From positions 55,021,097 to 55,085,096 of the forward strand of contig CM042092.1 of the NCBI GenBank assembly GCA_023512835.1: a stretch of 64,000 nt of DNA. Reading direction: 5' to 3'. The translations under genes were made by a program, and so were the position numbers. Positions 47,692 to 59,431 of the stretch are shown one piece after another. Each line of letters starts with the position of its first letter. Position 1 is the stretch's first letter. Origin of the DNA: Taxillus chinensis (taxonomy: Eukaryota > Streptophyta > Magnoliopsida > Santalales > Loranthaceae). Below the pieces are notes generated by a model, which was not told the origin of the DNA, ran no database searches, and saw nothing but the letters and a program-made list of their open reading frames with translations.

Positions 47692-49367
47692 TTTCTCATT
47701 TGAGTTACCCAACAAGATATTTACTCATAGACCATGCATTGTATGTTTATCGAAAGTAGTAGAAACTCTCTGCTCGTATTGCCGATCATACTTATCGTTC
47801 AACGGTTTCATGCTTCGATATTAATCTCAACCTCATTATGGGAGGATGCTTGCGTTTCCCGATCAAGTCGTTTAAAGCTAACATAATTACAGCTTTATAT
47901 GATTTACCTCGGCCGGATTCATGATCTTCACATCCATTAATCACCACATGACCAAAGCATGTTCATTTAGATTACTCTATTAACGTGCATAGTCAAGAAG
48001 TGAAATGGGCTAGCTTGGAATGCCTGGTGGATGAATACACAAACGCATTCGATCCGACCTTCAAGTATAGTTTTCTAATAAGATAGACAAGTGCTGAACT
48101 ACAAATTGGAACGGTCAACCGAGAGGATCGCACAATCTACGGGGGAGAAAATGCTTTATATTTTATTCAAGAATACCCCCGTATATGTCTCATGACCTTT
48201 TTCCTTGACGTCTATCCGAGGGGGAGCTTTTCATTGAGAGGATTAAATGATCTACGGGGGAGCAGCAATGAACCCCTAATATGTCTCGGATTCTCCCTCC
48301 TCTACGCTCGTTACTTCCTGGATCCGATGGACATGCCGTTTTAAATCGAAAAGTGGCATGTGTGGATGTATTTTCTTTCTTCAACCATGCATTTTAATCG
48401 ACTAATCATCTCGCATTCTTTTGACATGTGTTCACCTTATCATTTCACACTCATGAATCCTAATGAAGCCAAATCATATGATCTTTAATTAATCTTAGCT
48501 ACGCTGTTCAAAGAAGACGGTTTCGTTATGTTGACCTATATGAACCTGTGTATTGCTATCCGACATATGCCCCGACTCAGGAATATTGATCACTTTCACA
48601 TTGCGTACGTCTACTACATTCCTTGCCATGCATGAGTTCTGGTTTCTTATTAGTTCGGATTATGTTGTTTTTCACCGATTATCTTCTCCAATCCGTACTA
48701 ATCCTTGCCTCGTTCAGCTTTTGTATTTTCCGTATATCTTTATTTAGCTATAGGTTCAGATTTTCTTTGCAACCATATTGATAAATCCAGTCCATAGTCT
48801 CGGATTTGAAGTGTTGTGGTACTTCTCTCTCTCTTCGACTTATTGATCGCAAAGGGATCTACTCTACATTCTCACCAAACTCGTTTATGACGGACGAGGT
48901 CTATTATTCATCCGGATACTCTTTCACGAATATTATTAACTCCGGATGAGTGTCGGCTCTTTCCTCCTGGACTCCCGACTTTGTTCAATTGTGACAATCC
49001 ACGTATACTCTTATGTCGCATGCTTTTGAGGAGGAATAATGATGATTCATTAAATGCCTATCTCGGGTTGCACACACACTTCTCCTGGATGGCAACCAGT
49101 TGTAATCTCTACTTGGTCATGCGGTCTCCACGACATCGTTTTATTCGGAGACGCCTCGATATCCAGACAAATGACATCGCATGTCGCGCGGGTCCCCACC
49201 TCACTCCCACATTCCTAGACCCGCCGACATTTGCGGACTCGGTCTTATATGTTCTCGATCATTCCTGCGAAGCACGAGTATTGCTCATTTCAAATCCCTA
49301 ACCCTCTCGTTGCTCCTTCTACCGTCAAGACCTCACCTTTCCTCTTTTCCTTCCCATCAAATCCGCA
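47692..49367 (+). other. Spacer between pol and ORF3 of Copia-B, with repeated polypurine tracts
   Basis: Three polypurine tracts, two of ACGGGGGAG type (about 48,139-48,147 and 48,255-48,263) and one GAGGGGGAG (about 48,218-48,226), occur within 130 bp. The first and third follow a GAGAGGATNNNNNATCT context. A TTATAT motif lies at about 49,245-49,250, roughly 118 bp before the ORF3 ATG. The rest is non-coding. Confidence 0.6.
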
Positions 49368-52134
49368 ATGGCACCGTAATCTTTCTTTCCGGCGTCAATC
49401 CTGGCCATCTCGTTGATTGGAATGCTGTCTCGATCCTCCGGATTGGTTTCACCAGCCTTCGCCCTCTTCTTGAAGCCTCGCACATACTCAACCTGGTCTC
49501 CAATCCCATCGATCTTTTTATCGATGACATTCTTGAGTATTACCAACGGATTCGTCGCACCACCGATTCCATAACCTCTCATGTCCGCGGTGAATCCATC
49601 ATCATCACTCCGTCGTTCTCCGCGCCGCTCTTCACCTTCCTCTTGGTGAACCACAACGTCCGGATGCCGAACCGATGGCGGCTTCGATGGGGTGCACGAC
49701 CAAAGGGAAGGAATACAAGGTGAAATCCTTCCAGGGTCGCTATCGATGTATGGCGACTATTCTAAGTCGATGCCCATCGGCTCGCACATCCGCCCTGGAC
49801 TCGGCTCCGTACGATCTTCTACCGGCCATGTACGGCGTCTTTGAAGGTCTTCCAATGGATTGGGGGATGTTCTTATTTCGTTTGCTACAAAATGGTCTCA
49901 AAAACCATTCCTTCGGGCGCATCCTCGCATGGTCTTCCGGCATCTTCGTCCGGACCATTTCGCCCAAGTTGATGGTGTCTCGTTTCCCTCGGCTCTTTAC
50001 CTTCGTCATCTTACGCCGGACGGGAGCATGACCGCCGCCGACCCAATGTAGCACTCCGCGTTCTCCCTGCCCGGAACAACAAGGCAGCTCGTTGGTGACC
50101 CCTCCGACGCCCAAGCCCACGAGGTCGGGCTTCGCACACCGATCCTCCCGGATTCGGTCCGTTGTCGCGCCCTCCCACTCACGGGCCTCCCAGCCAAGCG
50201 TCCGTGCTGAACCGTTCGAGGTTGCGGGGCCCTCTCGCCGCAGTGCGCCTAAAGTCGTTTCCTCGCCCCCTCTCGTCGCCGATGTCCCCACTCCCTCCAC
50301 ATCCGCTATAGCCGCTGCGGTTGATACCGCCGTTGCCGTCGCCACCGCCGATGTCCCGGCCGCTTCTCCGGAAGCCCCCTTGCCTCCTCTACCTCAACCC
50401 CGAGATTACCTTGACCATCTCTCCGCCGTCACCTTAACGGACCTCTCGGCTCCGTTTCAGCCTAGCCCACACCTCTTCCATTCCCGACACCGATCTCCGG
50501 GTGTTTTACACCCGCAATACCCAATCCCCGGAGACTATGATCATCCGGAATCGGGACCACGGCTTTCTTACGCCGGCCGCCATTCCCGATGTGTCGTTCC
50601 CTACACCCTCCGGCCCGGTCCCTCGCTACCCGAAGTCCCTCTATCGCTAAGGCTGGACCCTCTTCTCCCTGCCGCCGCGATTCCCGTGGTTGACTTGTCC
50701 GGTCAAAGCGGGTCTCTTGCTCCGGATGCCTCCAATGCTCCGGATGCCTCCGACGCTCCGGATGCCTCTCGATGCTCCGGATGCCCTCGTCGTCGCCGCT
50801 ACTCCCGGCGGACTCCTCCGCCCACCGCACCCCTTGCTCCCCGTTCTCGCGGGGGAATCCTCCAAAGCTCCAGAGTTAGCACTTGGGCGTGCCTCTTTTG
50901 GCACGGTCCACTCGATGCCGTGCTTTCCGCTCGGCCTGGACCGCCATGCCCACGCTCAAAGCGCCCAAATCTCCGCCATCGCCGCCAAAGTTGATGCCCT
51001 CGGCGCCCAACTACTCTCCGCCCTCAATGACTCCTCCACTTCCATTGAGCAGAAAATGGATCTTGTCGCCACCTCCGTTCATTCACTATCTACTTCCTTC
51101 GCGGATCCGGCGCATACGATGGCTCGTCCTCCCGTTGCTTCCCGGCGATCCGCCAAACCGGGGGAGAAAGTGTCATCCGATCCGTCTACTCCTTCTCGCC
51201 CCACAACCATCTTCCCGGACCGAGAAGCGGCCTTGCCACTTCGTGCTTCAGGGAGTTCAAATTCCCAAACGAAGCCGCTTCTCTCAACCAAGCTCCTCTA
51301 TCGCACCTCGAGCTCCTCCTCCATCCTCCTCATCCGCACTGATACCTTCCTCCCATCCTATGCGGAGTTTGACCCGTCCGATGCGGATGGAAGCTTGCGC
51401 AAGGCAATGAAAGCCTATCGCTGCGTTTCTCGCCGAGAGAAGATGTCTTTCGAAATGTATCCTTTCTCTCCGGCCGACATTCGACTCTTTGTTCGGAGAA
51501 AGGACTCTTTACTACGTAAGACATTGACAACTTCTCGAGGGTCGCTAAGATGGAGATGAGGTCGTTTCCATCTCTTTACGAAGATGGGCACTTGTTTGAA
51601 GTTCCGCCATGTTGGAATGAGGGCTATCTTCCCAAGGTGTGGAGTTAATTCAGACTTACATTGACGGAATCGCCGAGGATAGCAAGCCATGGAAAACTCT
51701 CTCAACCATCCTCATTCCGTACCTGGATCATGTCGCCACACTTCATGATGGTCGTCTTCATGATTCGGTCCAAGGAGATGATTCTCATTGATTCTCATCA
51801 GGTTGTGGAGCACTTCGTTAGGAAGAATCAATGGGAACCTCTCGTGTCTCGACTAACCGAAGCCGTGAAGAAAGCCGGATTATATGAAGAGTTGGGTATC
51901 ACACCCCTGCGTTCGATCGAGAAACTCAAGGCGACATTCCAGGGCAAGAAGCAAGTGCCACAACAAATGGATGGAGATAGTCAAGGAGCCTTTGTTTGTC
52001 ATTTCATCAAATCGTTCTTAATCGTGGACAAACATTGGAGCCAACACTCCACCTTTACGATGCAGCAGACAATGGAGCTAAGAGAGAAGGCAGCAACTAT
52101 GATCTTCAAGTATAGTAAGCCTTATGTACCTTAG
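49368..52134 (+). pseudogene. Copia-B ORF3 (plant-transposon domain plus Ulp1-like protease)
   Basis: It follows ORF3 of Copia-A in order: N-terminal GVNPGHLVDWNAVS, HILNLVSNPIDLFIDD and VRGESIIITP; a Pro/Ala/Ser-rich middle; SSTSIEQKMDLVATSVHSL; and a C-terminal TPHFMMVVFMI, MILIDSHQVV and VPQQMDGDS. The catalytic cysteine of the GDSCGAF motif reads GDSQGAF at about 51,985, a multi-base change. The frame is broken many times, especially in 49,640-51,560. It ends with TAG at 52,132-52,134. Confidence 0.82.
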
Positions 52135-52264
52135 TGAAAAATCAGTATTAAGGCTGATTTGTATTTAGTTGCTGATTAATGAAATTGGTTGTGTTGCGTA
52201 TTCTGGTATGATATTCTTTTGCATCGCTACCGGATCGGATTACAAAGGGTTTGGGCATATCCAT

Positions 52265-52277
52265 AATTGGGGGAGAT
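52265..52277 (+). promoter_or_regulatory. Terminal polypurine tract of Copia-B
   Basis: AATTGGGGGAGAT immediately precedes the 3' LTR, the normal plus-strand primer site. Confidence 0.9.
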
Positions 52278-53502
52278 TGTTGGATCAAACCCGAATTTGG
52301 ATAATGCTGATAAAGCCTTATGTAATTTGATCTCGAGATCTTTTGTGTTTATTTGATCATTGCAGAAGGTATGTCACTAATCCAAAGATGCACTCGTGAG
52401 AGCAAAGCTAAGGACAGGATACATAATCCCGATCCTGGACAAGAGTTAAGTGTCGTCAAACACTTGGTAAATAACCAAGTAACAAATACATACGGAATAA
52501 GGAACAATCCTACGGACTAAGAACTTAAAGGATAAGTGCGGAGTAAGGAAAATAAGTGCGGAGTAAGGAAAATAGATGCGGAGTAAAGAAACCAGATGCG
52601 GAGTAAGGAACCGGACTTATTACTCGCCCGCCAGTAAGGAACTTACATACGGAGTAAGGAACTTACATGCGGAGTAAGGAACTTACATACGGAGTAAGGA
52701 ACTTACATGCGGAGTAAGGAACTTACATACGGAGTAAGGAACTTACATGCGGAGTAAGGAACTTACATGCGGAGTAAGGAACTTACATGCGGAGTAAGGA
52801 AGCCCCGACACGGACTAAGGATTCCAAAGATCGAATAGATATGGAGTAAGCAACCACCGACACGGAGTAAGGTTCCGAGCTTCATTAACTACGGAGTAAG
52901 GAAAATTACACCTGGACCAAGAAGACACTCGCTCCAACAAAACCGCATTTAAAGTTATCAGCTCGTGCTGTCCCGATGTAAGACGAATGCATTTAGAACA
53001 AGAAGAATCTTACACGTGGATCATCCGGATATGTGGACACAACCTTAATTGTATCTCGGAACTCACAAAGACACTTATACTCTTCAAATCCAAGATCTTG
53101 AGCTCCACAATCCGCAGCAGACAAAGGCATGAGACACGAGGGATAGTTAGTGCGGAACACATTCCGGAACTTCAAGTTCCAAGGTTGTCTCTTAGGAATG
53201 TTTTGTATAAATATTCATACTTATACTTCATGTACATGTGTGCTAAGTTGGGCAAAAATAGAAAAGGAACTTGGCTAGTGTGTGAGTTCATTGTTGTAAA
53301 CAGAGTGTAAGAGAGTGTTTGCTTCTATTTTGTTGTAATCACCTTGTGATAATAAAACAAAATACTTCCACTATCCTGGTTATCTTCCGTGATGATTCTA
53401 TCACTTAAACTAGATAACTCTTTGTGTCTTGAGAGAAAAGAAAGAGTTCGAATAAGAGCCTATTCACCCCCCCCCCCCCCTTTAGGCTCCAAGGGACCAT
53501 CA
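52278..53502 (+). repeat. 3' LTR of Copia-B
   Basis: Complete LTR, TGTTGGATCAAACCC to GGGACCATCA. Eight 20-bp repeat units, TATAAATA box at 53,206-53,213, and a C-run near 53,467-53,480. It is nearly identical to the 5' LTR apart from clustered one- to three-base differences. Confidence 0.95.
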
Positions 53503-53565
53503 CTACCTGATGCAAGGTTTTCTGAATTACTCTTCCGATTAGGTATGGTTGACTTTTCTGCATAG
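53503..53565 (+). pseudogene. pol: Last codons of Copia-A pol after Copia-B
   Basis: LPDARFSELLFRLGMVDFSA followed by a TAG at 53,563-53,565. It corresponds to the end of Copia-B pol and proves that Copia-B inserted near the end of the Copia-A pol gene. Confidence 0.9.
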
Positions 53566-55251
53566 CTTCAGTTAAATCACTCAACAGTATTTCTTCTCTC
53601 AGAACTTGCATTGTGCTTCTATTGAAAGTAGAGAACACATACTGAACTTAATGTTAATCATGCTTACTGCCTCACGTGCCTATGCTCAGATATAATCATC
53701 TAATGTCATATTGGGAGGATGCTTGCGTTTCCCAACTGAAGTCGTTTAAGCTAACATAATTAAAACGGATATGAATAACCTCTTTAGGATTTCATGATTC
53801 TAATTCCCACTCATCACCACATGATGAATGCTGTTTCATATTAATTGCTCTATTAACTTGTGCGGTTGAAGAAATGAAATGGGTTAGCTCGGAATGCTTG
53901 GTGATGGTACTCAAAATCGCAGTCTGATTAGCTCCTGAAGTGTAGTTTCCTAATGGATAGACAGTGTTGTTTCAAGATCTAAATTCTTTAACAGGTAATG
54001 CCATCGAGAGGATCGCATGATCTAAGGGGGAGAAAATGCTTTATTCATTATCCAAGTAATATCCCCCGTATATGTCTCGTGACCTCTTTCCTGGCTGTCT
54101 ATCTGAGGGGGAGTCTATCACTGAGAGGATCGCATGATCTAAGGGGGAGCAACCTTATTAATAATCCCCTAATATGTCTCGGATGCTCCTACCTCTAAAC
54201 TATCACTTCCGGATCTACCTGTACATGCATTGTTGAATTAGAATTGTGGCATGCACGGATGTTTTTCTTCCTTTAACCGTGTGTTTTAATCGGATAATCA
54301 TTTGTTTGCTTTCGACATGTGTTTATTTATTCCGTTTCACTTATGAATCCTGAGTTGGCCAACTCATATGATTTTTAATTATCTTAGCTATGTTGTTCAG
54401 CAGGACGGTTTCGCTATGTTGACCAATATGAACTTGTGTGTTTATTATCTGACATATGCCTTGATTCAGTAACTATGATCATTCTCTTGTTTGTATGTGT
54501 CTTTTACATTTCCTTTCAATGCATTAAGTTCTGTTTCTCATTAGTTTGGATTCAGTTCATCTACAATAAACCATATCCTCATATCCGTACTAATTCCTAC
54601 CTGTTAAGCTTGTGGTCTTTCAGTTTATTTTTGTGAAGCTACAGGTACAGATTCTCTTTGCACCTTTATCGATATATCTTGTCTATAGTCTCGGATTTGA
54701 AGTGTTGTGGAACTTCTCTTCTCTTCGACTTCAAGACTGCAAAGGAATCTACTTTTCTCTTTAAACACTCTGTCTCTACGGACACGGTCTACTTTTCATC
54801 CGGATGATCTTATCTCGGATATCATTTACTCCGGATGATTGTCGGTTCATTCCTCCGAACTCTTGGAACTCTCAAATCGCGATAAATCATGCCTTATTAT
54901 ATATCGCTTGCTTTTGAGGAGGAATAATGATGCTTCATTAAATGCATGTCTCGGGATGCACACTCTTCCCTAAGAAGGCAAACAGTTGTTAACTTTCCCT
55001 GGTCATGCCGTCTCCACGTCCTATCTAAATCCGGAGGTGCGTTGATCTCAAGACTCATGACATCAGCATGTCAAGCGGGTCACTCTTCCACTCGCTTAAT
55101 CCCTAGACCCGCTGACATTTACGGACTCAGTCTTATATATCCAGGACTTTCCTGCACAGTGCGAGTTTTATATCTTCCAAATCCCTAAAACTCTCGTCGC
55201 TTCTTCAATCTCCAAGACCTCACCTTCTTCCCTTCTAAATCTTTCCCTCAA
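53566..55251 (+). promoter_or_regulatory. Copia-A spacer with repeated polypurine tracts and a TATA-like motif
   Basis: Three tracts, AAGGGGGAG at 54,024-54,032 and 54,141-54,149 and GAGGGGGAG at 54,105-54,113. The outer two follow GGATCGCATGATCT. Sireviruses are known for multiple polypurine tracts outside the one next to the LTR. A TATATAT motif lies at 55,134-55,140, about 112 bp before the ORF3 ATG. The rest is non-coding. Confidence 0.65.
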
Positions 55252-57981
55252 ATGGCACCCAATACTTCTCTTTTCGGCATTAACCCAGGATATCTGGTGG
55301 ATTGGCGTGCTATCTCCGATCCTCCAGCTTGGTTTCTGGAACTTCGCCCCCTCCTGGACGCCTCCCACATCCTTAATCTGGTCTCCAACCCTGTTGACCT
55401 TCTCATTGACGACATCCGTGAGTTCTATCAGCGGATTCACTGCACCACCAACTCCATTATCTCCTACGTCCGCGGTGAATCCATTGTGATCACCCCTGTT
55501 GTCCTCCGTGCCGCTCTCAACCTCCCTCCTGGTGATCTTCTGCGCCTGGATGCTGAAACCATGGCTGTTTCCATGGGTTGCTCCTATAAGGGGAAGGAGT
55601 ACAAAATGAAGTCTTTTCAGGGTCGCTACCGGTGTTTGGCAACCATATTGAGCCGCTGCCTCCTGACTCGTACCTCTGCTCTGGATTCCATTCCGTACGA
55701 CCTTCTCTTGGCTATGTACGGCATCTTTGAGCATCTCCCGATGGACTAGGGGACCTTTTTGTTCTGAATGCTGAAGAACGGTCCAAAGACTCACTCTTTT
55801 GGGCGGATACTCAGCACTGTCTTCAGGCATCTCCATCCGGGCCATTTTGCTTGCTATGATGCCCTTCCTTTTCCTCAGGCTTATTATCTTCGACACCTTA
55901 CGCCTGATGGGAACATGACAGCTCGCCATCCCTCAACTGCTCTCCGCATTCTTCCCGCCTCGGAACAACAAGGCAGCTCGGTTGGTGACCCCTCCGACAG
56001 CCATCCCCACGAAGTCAGCTCTGCTCACCGGTCCTCCCGGATTCGGTCAGTCGCTGCTCCCTCCATCTCTCGAGCCTCACAGCACAACGTCCGTGCTGAA
56101 CCTTCTGAGGTTGCGGGACCATCTTAGCCAAGTTTACCTAAGGCTTCTTCCCCAACACCGTCTGCTGTGGATGTCCCCACTCCCTCTACTTCCGCTATTG
56201 CTGCTGCCGTCGATACTGCCATTGCCACCGCCATCACTGATGTCCCGGAATCTCTTCCGGAAGCTCCCTTGCCTCCTCTCCCTCAACCCCAAGACTACCT
56301 GGACTATCTCTCCGCCGCAACCCTAACGGACCTCTGGTTCTGTTTTAGCCTCGCCTGCACAGCTTCTGTCCTCGATGATGACCTCAAAGTGTTTTATGCC
56401 AAACACACCTGCAACCCGGAGGATATGATTATCTGGAATCTGGATCATGGCTTTCTTACGCCTGCCCACATTCCGGAGGTTCCCTTCGTTGTCTCCTTCA
56501 GACAAGCCCATGACGCACGGGTTCCTTCCCCTGCTAAGGCTCAGTCCGCCTCTCCTGCAGACGCCATCCCTGTCATTGACCTTTCTGGTCATAGTGGCTC
56601 TGCTGCTCTGGAAGCTTCTAATGCTCTGGATGCCCCCTCAACTGCTGCTGCTGACGTCCCTTATACTCCTGCTGACTCCTCTGCCCAGCGCACACCTGCC
56701 CCTATTCCTGCCGTGGAGTCCTCCAAAGCTCCGGAGTTGGCGCTTGGACGTGCCTCCTTTGGCACAGTTCACTCCGATGCTGTGCTATCTGCTCAGCTGG
56801 ATCGTCACGCCCAAGCTCAAACCGCCCAAATCTCTGCCATCGTCGCTAAGGTTGATGCTCTTGGTGCCCAACTCCTCTCCGCCTTAACTGACTCCTCCAC
56901 CTCCATCGAGCAAAAAATGGACCTTGTAGCCTCGTCTGTCCATTCCCTGTCCACCTCTTTTGCGGACTTGGCTCACATGATGGCTCGTCCTCCTCCCGTC
57001 CCTCGCCGATCTGCCCAAAAGGGGGAGAAAGTGTTATCTGATCCTCCTGCACCTTCCTCTTCTCGCACTGAAAAGAAGCGGTCTGTATCCTCACTGCTTC
57101 CGGGAGTTACCATCCCCAAATGCAGCCGCTTCTCTCAGCCCAGCTCCTCTAGTGCAGCTCCTCCTTCGACCACTCCATCTACAACGGTTGACACCTTCCT
57201 CCCATCATACGTGGATCTCGATCCTCTTGATGAGGACAGAAGTATTTTTAATGATATGGCTAGGTATGCCGCATCAAATGCTAAAAGAAGATGTCTATCT
57301 GAGTTGTATCCCTTCTCTCCTTAAGATATAAGCACTATTCGCTCTGAGACGGGTCTGCTCACCACAAAAGATATAGACAACTTCTCATGGGCAATTAAGA
57401 TGGAAATGAGGCTGTTTCCCTCCCTTCACAAGGACAGGCACATGTTTGACATCTTGCCTTGTTGGAATGAAGGGTATCTTCTGCACTTAGCCGATATTCA
57501 GACCTTCATAAACGGAACTGCTGAGGATAGCACTTCCTGGAAGACTCTGCAATCTGTCCTCATTCCATACCGGGTCATGACGCCGCATTTCATGCTGGTT
57601 GTCTTTATGATTCCATCCAAGCAGCTAATCCTAATTGATTCCCATCAAGTTGTGGATCAAAACATTAGAAGGGATCAATTTGAGCCACTGCACGTTCATC
57701 TGACGGAAGCCGTAAAGCAATTGGGACTTTATGAAGAAAGAGGCCTGACTCTGTTGGGTCCATCTGAAAAGCTGAAGGCGATGGTCCAGGGCAAGAAGTT
57801 AGTGCCACAACAGCCTGATGGAGATAGTTGTGGAGCCTTTGTCTATTTATTCATCAAATCCATTGTCAAGGTTGATAAACACTAGAACAACATTCAAGCC
57901 TACACAATGGAACAAACAATGGAGCTTAGAGAGAAGGCTGTAATGATGATCTTCAAGTATAGTAAGCCTTATCTACCTTAA
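55252..57981 (+). pseudogene. Copia-A ORF3: 909-residue plant-transposon/Ulp1-like protein with five stops
   Basis: One uninterrupted frame of 910 codons from the ATG at 55,252 to TAA at 57,979-57,981, broken only by stops at 55,747 (TAG), 55,765 (TGA), 56,125 (TAG), 57,322 (TAA) and 57,883 (TAG). No frameshift is evident. Residues ~1-170 (GINPGYLVDWRAIS, ILNLVSNPVDLLIDD, VRGESIVITP, SFQGRYRCLATIL) resemble the putative plant transposon protein domain. A Pro/Ala/Ser-rich linker follows with one probable coiled coil (about residues 530-575, SSTSIEQKMDLVASSVHSL). The C-terminal ~200 residues are Ulp1-like: MTPHFMLVVFMI (His), LILIDSHQ (Asp) and VPQQPDGDSCGAF (Gln and Cys), so the catalytic set is complete. 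SUMO or another ubiquitin-like substrate is a family expectation only. Confidence 0.87.
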
Positions 57982-58124
57982 TGAGAATTTTGTATAAAGG
58001 CTGAATTGTACTTTCTTACTGATCAATAAAAATGGATGAAATTTCTTATCTATTGGTTATCTCTTTGCATTGCTTACCAGAACAGATTACAAAGAGTTTG
58101 GGCATATCCATAATTGGGGCAGAT
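57982..58124 (+). promoter_or_regulatory. 3' UTR and terminal polypurine tract of Copia-A
   Basis: The short UTR ends in AATTGGGGCAGAT (58,112-58,124), a mutated form of the AATTGGGGGAGAT tract of Copia-B. Confidence 0.8.
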
Positions 58125-59431
58125 TGTTGGATCAAGCCCAGAATTTAGATATTGATGATAAAGCCCTATGTAATTTGATCTAAGACCTTTGTTCTTTTAC
58201 CTTAAGTCATTGCAAAAGATATGACTTTCATTCAAATCTTCACTTGTGTGAGCAAAACTAAGGACGGGATATATAATCTTGTTCTAGGTAAGAATGCGTG
58301 TTGTCAAACACTTGGTATATAACCAAGTCCTTGCCTCATATGGAATAAGGATCATTCGTGCTGACTAAGAATTTAAAGGCTGCGGACTAAGAAATCTGCA
58401 CTTAATACCTCAATGGACTAAGTCTAAAAGATGCGGAGCAAGAATCTTAGTCTACAAGGTCACACGGAGTAAGAGAGTCAATGCGGAGTTAAAAAGATAT
58501 GTCTTTGGTAGTTGCGGAGTAAGGAAACTAGATGTGGAGTAAGGAATCCAAACCACTCACTCATGCGGAGTAAGGATGTGCTGATACAGAGTAAGCCATC
58601 CGTTCCTTTAACTCATGCGGAGTAAGGAAACTAGTTGCAGAGTAATGAAGCGCAAATGCGGAGTAAGCACTCCGACCTTCTCTTTCATGCGGAGTAAGGA
58701 AGCGCTTACACGAAATAAGGATTCCAGTACCAGACTGATACGGAGTAAGCAATCAGTACTACGGAGTAAGGATCCGAACTTGATTTAAGCACGGAGTAAG
58801 GAACTTTACACCGGATTCAAGAAGACGCTACTTCAACTTATCTCCTCGTAATCAAAGTCATTAGCTCGATGTTTCCCAATGTAAGACAAACTTGTTGAGA
58901 ACCTAAAGCATCTTACACGTGGATCATCCGAATATGCGGACACTACTTTAACTACACTTGGGAACTTACAAAGACTCTCATGCGTTGCAAACTCAAGACT
59001 TTGAAGACCACATCCGCAGCAGTTAATGCAGAGAGATTTCTGAGAGACAGTAAATGGGCACAACATCCGGAACAACGAGTTCCGAGGTTGTCTCTTGAGG
59101 ATGTCACCTATAAATAGTAACACTTGTACTTTTTGTAAAATATATACATTTTTGAAGAAATAGAGCGAATATAGATCAAAGAGGCTAGTGTGTGTGTACC
59201 CGTAAATAGAGTATCAAAGAGTTATTAAGTAGGTCAAACAGCTTTCAAGCTTTAGACTGCTTTCGTTTTGTTGTACTTATCATTCAGATAATAAAACAAA
59301 ATACTTCCACTATCTGGTTATCTTCCACATTGTTTTTATCTCTTAAACCAGATAAGTGTTGTGCCAAAGAGTTCAGAAAGAGCTTCGATAAGAGCCTATT
59401 CACCCCCCCTCTAGGCTCCAAGAGACCAACA
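58125..59431 (+). repeat. 3' LTR of Copia-A
   Basis: TGTTGGATCAAGCCC to GAGACCAACA, CTATAAATAG at 59,107-59,116, GCGGAGTAAGG words at 58,430-58,800. It abuts the ATGGC duplication in the Athila protease gene. Confidence 0.95.

Larger units (their letters stand above)
40772..53502 (+). mobile_element. Copia-B, innermost element of the nest
   Basis: LTRs at 40,772-41,955 (5' end missing) and 52,278-53,502 enclose gag, pol and an ORF3 close in sequence to Copia-A. The right flank is CTACC, inside the final codons of Copia-A pol; the left duplication is lost in the A-rich junction. Its LTRs end GGGACCATCA rather than GGACCAACA and differ clearly from those of Copia-A, so it is a sister subfamily. 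It has very many single-base gaps relative to Copia-A. Confidence 0.92.
33725..59431 (+). mobile_element. Copia-A, Sirevirus-like element with an ORF3
   Basis: LTRs at 33,725-35,030 and 58,125-59,431 (TGTTGGATCAAGCCC...GGACCAACA style ends). The perfect duplication ATGGC at 33,720-33,724 and 59,432-59,436 lies inside the Athila protease gene. PBS of initiator Met-tRNA type, gag with two CCHC motifs, Copia-order pol (protease-integrase-RT-RNaseH), several polypurine tracts and a 2.7-kb third ORF after pol suggest the Sirevirus group. It is interrupted in the RNase H/3' pol region by Copia-B. Without Copia-B it would be about 13 kb. Confidence 0.94.

Noticed and set aside
49740..50345. Minus-strand ORF of 201 codons in Copia-B
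   Set aside because: It is antisense to the GC-rich ORF3, whose plus-strand reading matches Copia-A ORF3.
55168..55929. Minus-strand ORF of 253 codons
   Set aside because: It is antisense to the start of Copia-A ORF3; the plus strand has the domain match.
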